Assembly (NCBI GenBank): GCA_026647565.1
Contig: JAPKGU010000052.1
Span: forward strand, 1 to 38,515
Direction: 5' to 3'
Length of the DNA stretch: 38,515 nt
Source of the DNA: Phycisphaerales bacterium
GTDB taxonomy: Bacteria; Planctomycetota; Phycisphaerae; Phycisphaerales; UBA1924
The stretch's first letter is position 1; the number at the start of each line of letters is the position of its first letter. Of this stretch, positions 23,813-30,633 are shown piece by piece. The notes under the pieces were generated by a model. The model searched no databases and was not told the origin of the DNA. It was given only the letters and a program-made list of their open reading frames with translations. The translations under genes were made by a program, and so were the position numbers.

Positions 23813-24667
23813 TTACTCCCGGGTTCTGTGGTCGTCGTGGTCCTGGGGATCTTCTTCTTCGTCGTGATGGTGGGTGCACTCGTACTCGATGACCTCGCCG
23901 AAGCGTTCGATGAGCTCGAGCGGCACGCCGATCTCCCCCTCGACAAACTGCCCGCACGCGGCGGGCCCGTCGAGCGTGAGGTTCCCGGGCTTGGGGGCGA
24001 CCATGCAGACGGTCATGTGGGCGCGGACGCAGCCGTTCGCGGCCCTGCCGGTGTCGGCGTTGCCGTTCGCGGCCCTGCCGGTGTCGGCGTTGAGTCCCGT
24101 CGGGATGTCCACGGCGACGATGGCGCTGCCTTCATCTCCGAGCTGGTTGCAGAGTGCCGCGAGGGAGGCGTAGGGCTCGCGGAGCTCGCCGTCCTGGCCC
24201 GTGCCGAGGAGCGCATCGATGACGATGTCGGGCTTGGCGAGGTATGCCGGGAGCGAGCGGAGGGCGGCCATCGGTTTGTCGGTGCTGAAGGTCTTGACGG
24301 GTATGCCGAACTTGCGGCAGATGGCCAGGTTGAGGGCGGTGTCTCCGGAGAGGCGGTCATCTGGGAGGGCGAGGATGACCCCGACGCGTGCGCCAAAGGT
24401 TGAGAGGTGTCGCGCGGCGACGAGGCCGTCGCCCCCGTTGTTGCCGTGTCCGGCGAGAACGAGGACGGTCGGGTCGGGGTCGTCCGGCTCGCTGAGCCCG
24501 GTGACGTGCTCGGCGACGGACCTTCCGGCGTTCTCCATGAGGATGATGGGCGGTATGGCGTACTGCTCGGTGGCGAGTCGGTCGACTCTCCGGCAGTCGT
24601 CGGTGGTGAGGACCCGGACGGAGTGGGTGTGGCCTGCGTGGGCGGAATGTCCGTGGTCGTGAGCCAT
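23813..24667 (-). CDS. nnrE: NAD(P)H-hydrate epimerase, YjeF N-terminal domain only
   Basis: Repairs damaged NAD(P)H by interconverting R- and S-NAD(P)HX. Present are ENAGRSVAEHV (45-55), LAGHGNNGGDGLVAARHL (71-88), IDALLGTG (150-157) and VDIPTGLNADTG (187-198). The loop that normally reads NADTG once is exactly duplicated: NADTGRAANG at 193-202 and again at 203-212, from a perfect 30-bp tandem repeat. The N-terminus (H-D-H-G-H-S-A-H) and C-terminus (HHHDEEED ending in HDDH) are His/Asp-rich and could bind metals. The dehydratase (YjeF C) domain is not fused and not in the window. Divergent from a glycosyltransferase across 38 bp. Confidence 0.92.
   Translation of the reverse strand: MAHDHGHSAHAGHTHSVRVLTTDDCRRVDRLATEQYAIPPIILMENAGRSVAEHVTGLSEPDDPDPTVLVLAGHGNNGGDGLVAARHLSTFGARVGVILALPDDRLSGDTALNLAICRKFGIPVKTFSTDKPMAALRSLPAYLAKPDIVIDALLGTGQDGELREPYASLAALCNQLGDEGSAIVAVDIPTGLNADTGRAANGNADTGRAANGCVRAHMTVCMVAPKPGNLTLDGPAACGQFVEGEIGVPLELIERFGEVIEYECTHHHDEEEDPQDHDDHRTRE
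24032..24091 (-). repeat. Perfect 30-bp tandem duplication inside nnrE
   Basis: The 30 bases at 24032-24061 are repeated without change at 24062-24091. The duplication keeps frame and doubles a ten-residue loop containing the nucleotide-site motif NADTG. The lack of any sequence divergence suggests a recent event. Confidence 0.95.
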
Positions 24668-24672
24668 GCCGG

Positions 24673-24692
24673 AGTGTAGGAGCCGCTATCCT
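24673..24692. promoter_or_regulatory. Back-to-back -10-like elements in a 38-bp divergent gap
   Basis: TACACT (minus strand, 24678-24673) lies 5 nt before the nnrE ATG, and TATCCT (plus strand, 24687-24692) lies 13 nt before the glycosyltransferase ATG. Neither gene has a Shine-Dalgarno. With only 38 bp between starts, both transcripts would have to begin at or next to their start codons. Confidence 0.4.
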
Positions 24693-24705
24693 TACCGCCC
24701 CTCGC

Positions 24706-25929
24706 ATGGTGTGGCTCGGCGTCATCGCGTCGTATCTCGGCATCGGCTGCTCGATCGGGCTGCTGGTGTACTGGGGCGTGGGATTGCAGAGGATCGTGAC
24801 GACGTCGCGTCGGGTGCCGACGGCGCGGGCTGGGGATGCGCTTGCGAGGGCGAATCCTCCGGTGGAGCCGTTGTGCGTGGTGGTGCCCGCGCACAACGAG
24901 GCGCACGCGATCGGGAGCGTGGTTGGGTCTCTTCGCGCCCAGGATCACCGGGCGATGCGCGTGGTGCTGGTGCTGGACCGATGCACGGACGGGACCCTGC
25001 GGGTGGCGACGGAGGCGATCGGGGGCGACGCGAGGTTCGAGGTCATCGAGGTGACCGAGTGCCCGCCGGGGTGGGCGGGCAAGGTTCACGCGGTGTGGAC
25101 GGGTGTGACGCGATCGGCGGGGGCGAGGGGCGCCGAGTACCTGCTCTTCATCGATGCGGACACCGAGTTGGAGCCGACGTGCGTGTCGGGAGCGCACGCG
25201 ACGATGCGGGACCGATCGCTGGACATGTTGTCCTACCTCAGCACGCTCTCGCACGATCGCTGGTACGAGACGCTGGTGCAGCCGGCGGCGTCGCTCGAGC
25301 TGCTTCGACAGTATCCGCTGATGCAGGCGTCGCGCGACGAGGGACGGCGTCCCTTCGCCAACGGCCAGTTCATGATGTTCCGGGCCTCGTCCTACTTTGC
25401 GATCGAGACGCACGAGGCGGTGAGGGACGAGCTTCTTGAGGATCTGGCGCTGGCGCGGCGGATCGAGCAGGCGCGGATGCGGGCCGGGGTCTATGTCGCG
25501 GCGGGCGTCATGCGCTGCCGCATGTACGAGTCCTGGAGCGCGTTCCGGCGCGGCTGGAAGCGGATCTACACGGAGGCGGCGCGGCGACGGCCGGCCAAGC
25601 TGCGGCGAGCCGCGGGGCGCGTGGTGATCCCTGGGACGATCCTTCCGATGTGCGCGATGATCGGCGTCGCCGGGTCGCTCGTGATGTTCGCGTACGGCGA
25701 CATGCTGCTGGGTCCGATCGCCCTTGCCGTGTGCTCGCTTGCGCTGGCGGTGTTCTTCTCGGCGCTGGTGCTGGCGTATCGGGCCGGTGGAGCGCCGATG
25801 TGGGCCGTGCCGGGTTACCTCGTCGGGGCGGTGCTTGCGTCGCGGATCCTTCGGGACGCGGCGTTGGACCTTGAGACCGATCGGCCGACGGAGTGGGGAG
25901 GGCTTCGCTACTCGCGGGAGCGCCAGTGA
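24706..25929 (+). CDS. Membrane-anchored family 2 glycosyltransferase, HpnB/CrtQ-like
   Basis: The 407-residue protein has an N-terminal membrane helix (about 5-28), a GT-A domain (VVVPAHNEAHAIGSVVGSLR, VLVLDRCTDGT, CPPGWAGKVHAVWTG, LLFIDADTEL, the DELLEDLALARRIEQA segment) and three or four C-terminal membrane helices (about 295-390). The layout and the PPGWAGK motif resemble hopanoid-associated HpnB and carotenoid glycosyltransferases, so a lipid acceptor is likely but not certain. It is transcribed away from nnrE and converges with the thioredoxin-like gene. Confidence 0.85.
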   Translation: MVWLGVIASYLGIGCSIGLLVYWGVGLQRIVTTSRRVPTARAGDALARANPPVEPLCVVVPAHNEAHAIGSVVGSLRAQDHRAMRVVLVLDRCTDGTLRVATEAIGGDARFEVIEVTECPPGWAGKVHAVWTGVTRSAGARGAEYLLFIDADTELEPTCVSGAHATMRDRSLDMLSYLSTLSHDRWYETLVQPAASLELLRQYPLMQASRDEGRRPFANGQFMMFRASSYFAIETHEAVRDELLEDLALARRIEQARMRAGVYVAAGVMRCRMYESWSAFRRGWKRIYTEAARRRPAKLRRAAGRVVIPGTILPMCAMIGVAGSLVMFAYGDMLLGPIALAVCSLALAVFFSALVLAYRAGGAPMWAVPGYLVGAVLASRILRDAALDLETDRPTEWGGLRYSRERQ

Positions 25930-25938
25930 GCGGAGCGG

Positions 25939-26982
25939 CTACTTGGCGCCCTGGTATCTCTCGAGCGTCTTCTGCATCTCGGCCCGCTTCTCGGGGCGAG
26001 CGGCGGCGATGGCATCTTTCTGTGCGGCGATGGCCTCTTCCGGCAGTTGCTTCTCCCAGCAGGCGAGCGCGAGGGTTTCGAGAGTGCCGGCGTCCGCTTC
26101 CTTGCCGGCGGCGACGGCCTGCTTTGCGAGTTGGAGCGCCAGGTCGAGGTCTCTGGCGTCGGTCTGGGTGTCGGCGATGATTGCGCGGGCGATGCCGCTG
26201 AGCGCTCCCGCGTTGGCGCTGATGGGTCCTGCCGCGGCCTGGCGTGCGTAGGCGTACGCGGCGGCGCGATCGGGGGTCTTGGTCAGGATGTAGGCGAACT
26301 TGTAGGCGGCGTACTGGCCGTATCGATCTGGGTCGAGTGCGACGAGCTCGTCGATCTTCTGCATCGCCTCGTCGTGGCGACCTTCCTTGATCCAGGCGCG
26401 GATGTCCTTGGCGAGGGATTCGCCCTTGGCATCGGCGCCGGCGTTGAAGGATCCGGCGGCGGCTCTCTCCAGGGCCTTGTCAAGCCCGTCCATGGGGTGA
26501 CCGATCCACGCGATTCGGCCGTCGCGATCGACGACGAAAGCAGCGGGAATGCCGCGCTGGCGCGCGGCGACCATGTAGGCGCGGTTGGTCTGGGAGCCGT
26601 CGTCGAATGCGACGGTGTAGTCCATGGTGTCGCCTGCCTTTTCGACGTATGACCTGACCTTGTCGAGGGTCTCGCCGTTGGCGTCCTTGGCGGAGACGCC
26701 GATGATGGTGACGGCGCCCTTGTGCTTGCGCTGGAGCTCGGTCAGGTGCGGGATGCTCTTCTTGCAGGGGGGGCACCACGTGGCCCAGAACTCGATGACG
26801 TAGACATGGCCTTTGCGGAACTCGGTGACGGGCTCGCCCTTGACCCATTCGCTGATCCTGATGGGGGGCGCGGGATCGCCGACGCCGAGGCGCGGGGCCG
26901 GTTGCTGCGCCGTCGCCGCCGAGGCGAGGAAGGCGAGGAGGAGTGACCATGGCCCGAGCGTGCGGAGGAGTGAGAGCAACAT
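25939..26982 (-). CDS. Exported TlpA-like thioredoxin with helical C-terminal extension
   Basis: A Sec signal peptide (about 1-25, LLLAFLASAATAQ) is followed by a redoxin domain: VIEFWATWCPPCKK with active-site C70-P-P-C73, IIGVSAKDANG, and GIPAAFVVDRDGRI with the cis-proline. Such proteins reduce or isomerise disulfides outside the cytoplasm. Residues about 190-347 are an all-helical, Ala-rich extension that looks like TPR or similar helical repeats, a possible partner-binding surface. The ATG has aaggtg 5-6 nt upstream. It is divergent from the TonB-like gene. Confidence 0.9.
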   Translation of the reverse strand: MLLSLLRTLGPWSLLLAFLASAATAQQPAPRLGVGDPAPPIRISEWVKGEPVTEFRKGHVYVIEFWATWCPPCKKSIPHLTELQRKHKGAVTIIGVSAKDANGETLDKVRSYVEKAGDTMDYTVAFDDGSQTNRAYMVAARQRGIPAAFVVDRDGRIAWIGHPMDGLDKALERAAAGSFNAGADAKGESLAKDIRAWIKEGRHDEAMQKIDELVALDPDRYGQYAAYKFAYILTKTPDRAAAYAYARQAAAGPISANAGALSGIARAIIADTQTDARDLDLALQLAKQAVAAGKEADAGTLETLALACWEKQLPEEAIAAQKDAIAAARPEKRAEMQKTLERYQGAK

Positions 26983-27153
26983 TCGAACACCTTTCGAAGC
27001 GGCGGAGGTCGGCGAGCGCGAGGCCGTGGGCGATCTCGGGGGAAGGGCGGTGGGGTTGCGTTTGGGCGCCCGCGTTTACCCGAACATCGGGCGGCCTTCC
27101 CATCTACATACAGTTGTATCCCGCGTCTGCTGCGGTTGAATGTTGAGAGTTCC

Positions 27154-28743
27154 GTGGTCGCCAACGCCTCAATCGCCGACCGACGTCTGCTCGTGTACAC
27201 GACGCTGCTGAGCGCCGTGGTGCATCTCTGCGCGGGTGTCACGATTCTGCGTGACGAGGCGTGGGTGCATCGCCTGTTTGGCGGGCACGCGCTGGACGCG
27301 GCGATGGCGGAGGTGGGCGACACCGTCGACGAGCCGCCGGTCGAGATCGAGACGGTGGTTGAGTTGCCTGAGGAAAGGGAGGAGCCGCCGCCGCTGCGAC
27401 TCGGCATTCAGGAGTCGGAAGCGGACACGAAGACGTGGCTCGGGTTTGCGGAGGCCGAGGAGCACCTTGTTCCGGTTGCGTCGGAGGTCGAGCAGGCGGC
27501 GCTGACACCGAACGACACGGGCGGCATGGCTGCGGGAGTGCCGGACGCGGGCGGGATGGAGCCGGCTCCGGCGCCTGCGCGGCCGGCGGAGATTGCGACG
27601 GCGGTGATGAGTCCGCCGGCGCCTGCGATTCCGGCGACGGCCGTGGCGCCGGATGCCGCGCAGGCGCCTTCGCGGCCAGTGTCGACCGATGAGCAAGAGC
27701 CGGACGAGACGCCTCCGACGGATATTGTGGCGAAGAGCAGTGAGCCGGTCGGTGCTCCTGCACCGAAGCCCGAGGGCGCGGAGTCTGAGTCGAAGCTAGA
27801 TGAGCCGCCCCTGGAGGTCCCCCCGGTGATGCCTCCTCCGACGGAGGTGAGCGGCGAGAGGGGCACGGATGAGGAGGGGGCGGAAGTTGACGGGGAGGCA
27901 TCGTCGGAGTCCGCGTCGCCTCGGGATGAAGAGTCGGCGGACCCGTCGAAGGGCGAGCGGCAGGTCGAAGGAGCCAAGCCGAGCGAAGACGTTCCCGATG
28001 AGGCAGAGCCGGACGAGGTGATCGGACCGCTTCCGGTGCCGGTTTCGCTTCCGCCGACGGCGGCAGCGCCGGCGCCGGTACCCGAGTCGGCCCCGTTGGA
28101 TCCCGTTGAGTCGCCCGTCGAGGGCGCTCCGACGCCGGACATTGCGCCGCGATCCGGCAGGCCGATCGATTCACCGGCTCCGAGCGATGCGGAGGCCGAT
28201 GTGCCCGACAAGATGGCGCAGCCGGATCCATCGAGTCCGACGCCTGCGCCGGCGACGATTGCGGTGACGCCGATGCCGGAGCCCGCTCCGGGTCCTGCGC
28301 CGGGTCCGACCACGGGGAGCGGTGCGGCTCCTGGTGTGGGAGAGGGCGAGGCGCTGCGCCGGGGCGTGCGGAGCGACAAGGAGTCGCCGGCGGCTTCGTT
28401 GAAGCGGGCGATCAAGTATCGGCCGGGCCGGCCGCTGGCGGTGCAGGGGCTTGAGGTTCGGACGGTGGAGCCTCGGTTCCCGGTCGCGGTGCGTCTGACG
28501 TCCAGCCCGCGCAATGCCGTGGTGGTGGTGCATTTCGATCGTCGCGGGGTGGTGACGCGGGCGGAGTTCCTGAGGGATGAGGAGAAGAAGGTGGTGTACA
28601 ACACGGGGACGTCCGCGATGGATGAGCCGCTGCTGACGGCGATCTACCAGTGGCGGGCGAAAGGCCGCGAGTTGGAACGGCTTCCAGCCGATGATCCAGA
28701 GGCGACGGTCTCGTTTGTGATGGAGATTTTCCTTCGGAACTGA
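27154..28743 (+). CDS. TonB-like envelope protein with long Pro/Glu-rich linker
   Basis: One N-terminal membrane helix (LLVYTTLLSAVVHLCAGVTIL, about 15-35), a ~370-residue linker rich in Pro, Glu, Ala and Ser, and a C-terminal TonB-like domain (about 435-529: NAVVVVHFDRRGVVTRAEFL, DEPLLTAIYQWRAKGREL) give the architecture of TonB, which transmits proton-motive force to outer-membrane transporters. No ExbB/ExbD genes are adjacent. The start is uncertain: a TTG at 27136 or this GTG, which has gagag about 5 nt upstream. An exported hypothetical gene follows. Confidence 0.72.
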   Translation: MVANASIADRRLLVYTTLLSAVVHLCAGVTILRDEAWVHRLFGGHALDAAMAEVGDTVDEPPVEIETVVELPEEREEPPPLRLGIQESEADTKTWLGFAEAEEHLVPVASEVEQAALTPNDTGGMAAGVPDAGGMEPAPAPARPAEIATAVMSPPAPAIPATAVAPDAAQAPSRPVSTDEQEPDETPPTDIVAKSSEPVGAPAPKPEGAESESKLDEPPLEVPPVMPPPTEVSGERGTDEEGAEVDGEASSESASPRDEESADPSKGERQVEGAKPSEDVPDEAEPDEVIGPLPVPVSLPPTAAAPAPVPESAPLDPVESPVEGAPTPDIAPRSGRPIDSPAPSDAEADVPDKMAQPDPSSPTPAPATIAVTPMPEPAPGPAPGPTTGSGAAPGVGEGEALRRGVRSDKESPAASLKRAIKYRPGRPLAVQGLEVRTVEPRFPVAVRLTSSPRNAVVVVHFDRRGVVTRAEFLRDEEKKVVYNTGTSAMDEPLLTAIYQWRAKGRELERLPADDPEATVSFVMEIFLRN

Positions 28744-28773
28744 CCTGTCACCGGGCGCGGAGCGTTGGATCGG

Positions 28774-29409
28774 ATGAGGACTCCCTGCAAGACCTTCACG
28801 TTGCCTGTTCGAGCCGCGACGCTTCGCGCATGGGTCGCGATGTCGGGGTGTGCGCTGGTGGTGTTGGGCGCGTCTGGCCAGGCCGATCCGCGTGACCTGG
28901 TTCGGCTGGATGCGGGGCGTCAGGATACCGGGCCGCTCGCGTGGAGCACGCGTGTCTTTCCGACCGACCTGCGGGCGCCCACGGGTTTCGAGCACGTGTA
29001 TCGCGATCCGAGCTCGGAGTCCTCGCTGGTGCGGATCAGCGGGGGGCTTGCGGCGACATTTCCGCGTTCGCAGTACGACGTCTCGAGGTACGGGACGGTG
29101 CCGGTGATCCCGGCGGGCACGGTCTTTCGGATCGGGCTTGGTGAGTCCACGTCGCCGTTCGTGCCGCGGTACGGGAGTGAGTACGGGTTCACTGCGACGG
29201 AAGCGCGGCTCTTTGCTTCTTCGTCTCTGGGACTTGCTCCGACGGCGGTCGATACGCGGGCGGAGGTGCGGCGTCCGCAGCCGGCGCGTGCGGCGGATCC
29301 GTCGGGCGAGCGGTCGATCTGGGACGATGAGTTCTACCGGACGATCCGCGTGCGCACGCTGCTGGGCGAGCTTGGCTCGGGGGACGACGGCGCGTCCGGG
29401 GCGAGATGA
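28774..29409 (+). CDS. Exported hypothetical protein
   Basis: No family recognised. The 211-residue protein has a signal peptide (basic start, hydrophobic VAMSGCALVVLGASGQA, about 20-40) and a mature part with several short aromatic and Gly-rich stretches (GFEHVYRDP, IPAGTVFRIG, SPFVPRYGSEYGF), and a Pro/Arg-rich C-terminus. The ATG at 28774 is preferred over a TTG 9 bp upstream, with ggag about 11 nt before it. It lies 30 bp after the TonB-like gene, so both may act in the envelope. Confidence 0.72.
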   Translation: MRTPCKTFTLPVRAATLRAWVAMSGCALVVLGASGQADPRDLVRLDAGRQDTGPLAWSTRVFPTDLRAPTGFEHVYRDPSSESSLVRISGGLAATFPRSQYDVSRYGTVPVIPAGTVFRIGLGESTSPFVPRYGSEYGFTATEARLFASSSLGLAPTAVDTRAEVRRPQPARAADPSGERSIWDDEFYRTIRVRTLLGELGSGDDGASGAR

Positions 29410-29475
29410 CGCATGCGAGGGCGTTGACGCCGATGGGCGTGGAGCGACGGCGGCGCGGGAGATGGAGGTCCGTGC

Positions 29476-30471
29476 TCAGGGCGAGGCCGGGGCCGTGTAA
29501 CGGGAGGCGGTCTGGGCGGCGAGTTGGCGGACGCGTTCGGCGAGTGCCGGGGGTTCGACGACGACGCAGCTCGGCCCCATGGAGAGGACCCACCAGACGA
29601 TCTCTTCGAGGCCGGCGACGGTGAGGCGCATGGTGATCGAGCCGTCCTCGCCGTGCTCGATCTCCTGGGTGGGGTGCCACATGGTGTCGGCGACGGTCTC
29701 GCCGATGGGCGCATCGAAGCGGAGGACGACGTTGTACTCGGTGTCGCCGGGGATGAGTCGCCAGGCGTTTCCGAGGTGCTTCTCGACGGTGAAGTCGTTC
29801 GGGATGATGTAGGCGGCGTGTGTGGGTGTGACGCGTGTGAATCGGGAGAGCTTGAGACAGCGGACGCCGGGCCGCCCCTCGCGCAGGCCCAGGACGTACC
29901 ACGCGCGGACGGAGAAGAGCAGGGCGTAGGGCTCGAAGCGGAAAGGCCCGCGTGCGCCGGGGTCGTCGCGCGTGCTGGGCGACTCGTACTCGCAGTCGAG
30001 TGCCCGGCGCGTGGCGATGGCGCGACGCATGCGTTCGTACACGTCGCCCGAGCCCTCGCCCGAGTCGGCCTGCGCGGTCCGCACGACGACGTGTCCCTCC
30101 ATGGCGGCGAGTTCGGAGCGAGTCTCGGGCGGGAGCTGCGCCTCGATCTTGGCCAGGGCGCGCCAGGCGGGGGCGAGGAATGCGATCTGCTCTTTCTGGG
30201 CCACGTCGTCGCAGAGCACGGAGAGCGCAAGGGCCTCGTCCGCCGTGAGCTGGAGGGGTGGAAGAAAGAAGCCGGGTCCGACGCGATAGGCCTGGGTCTG
30301 GTCGTCGAAGTCGACGGGCACGCCGGTGGCATTGAGTTTCGCGATGTCGCGGTACACCGTGCGCACGCTGACGCCGAGGCGCTGGGCGAGCGCCTCTCGG
30401 GTGAGGATCTCCGGTCCCTGGAGGAGTGTGACGATTCGCAGGAGGCGGTGGATGTCCGAGTTCTGCTTCAT
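29476..30471 (-). CDS. WYL-domain transcriptional regulator, YafY family
   Basis: The 331-residue protein has an N-terminal winged helix-turn-helix (LTREALAQRLGVSVRTVYRD, about 24-43), a WYL domain (about 145-225, FRFEPYALLFSVRAWYVLGL) and a C-terminal WCX domain (about 255-325). WYL proteins sense small ligands, including single-stranded DNA in some DNA-damage regulators (PafBC, DriD). The frame extends further upstream only as a shadow of the divergent gene; the ATG at 30471 has ggaagg at good spacing. It is divergent from the AddB-like gene, with a perfect palindrome between them that is a candidate operator. Confidence 0.9.
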   Translation of the reverse strand: MKQNSDIHRLLRIVTLLQGPEILTREALAQRLGVSVRTVYRDIAKLNATGVPVDFDDQTQAYRVGPGFFLPPLQLTADEALALSVLCDDVAQKEQIAFLAPAWRALAKIEAQLPPETRSELAAMEGHVVVRTAQADSGEGSGDVYERMRRAIATRRALDCEYESPSTRDDPGARGPFRFEPYALLFSVRAWYVLGLREGRPGVRCLKLSRFTRVTPTHAAYIIPNDFTVEKHLGNAWRLIPGDTEYNVVLRFDAPIGETVADTMWHPTQEIEHGEDGSITMRLTVAGLEEIVWWVLSMGPSCVVVEPPALAERVRQLAAQTASRYTAPASP

Positions 30472-30537
30472 GGGACCCTTCCTTCGCTCCCATTCTGCGC
30501 ACGTGCCGACCCGGACGCCACCCTGATCTTGCGGCGC

Positions 30538-30559
30538 CACTGACAGACGTCTGTCAGTG
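30538..30559. promoter_or_regulatory. Perfect 22-bp palindrome between WYL regulator and addB
   Basis: cactgacagac (30538-30548) is followed directly by its exact reverse complement gtctgtcagtg (30549-30559), with no spacer. It lies 67 bp from the regulator start and 75 bp from the addB-like start, in a divergent promoter region. The symmetric TGACA/TGTCA core is what a dimeric helix-turn-helix regulator would bind. Confidence 0.75.
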
Positions 30560-30619
30560 AGAGGGGATCCTGCGTGATCCGGGGCTGCGGTCGAGCATTC
30601 TCGGCGGCGGGGGTTTCGA

Positions 30620-30625
30620 TACGCT
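30620..30625 (+). promoter_or_regulatory. TACGCT -10-like hexamer before the AddB-like gene
   Basis: TACGCT ends 8 nt before the ATG. An agggg lies only 4 nt before the ATG, too close for a good Shine-Dalgarno. Sequence and spacing match those at sdaA and rsfS. Confidence 0.45.
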
Positions 30626-30633
30626 AGGGGCGC

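Noticed and set aside
27105-27120. Imperfect palindrome before the TonB-like gene
   Set aside because: tacagttgta is only partly symmetric and no regulator gene is adjacent, so an operator call is not supported.
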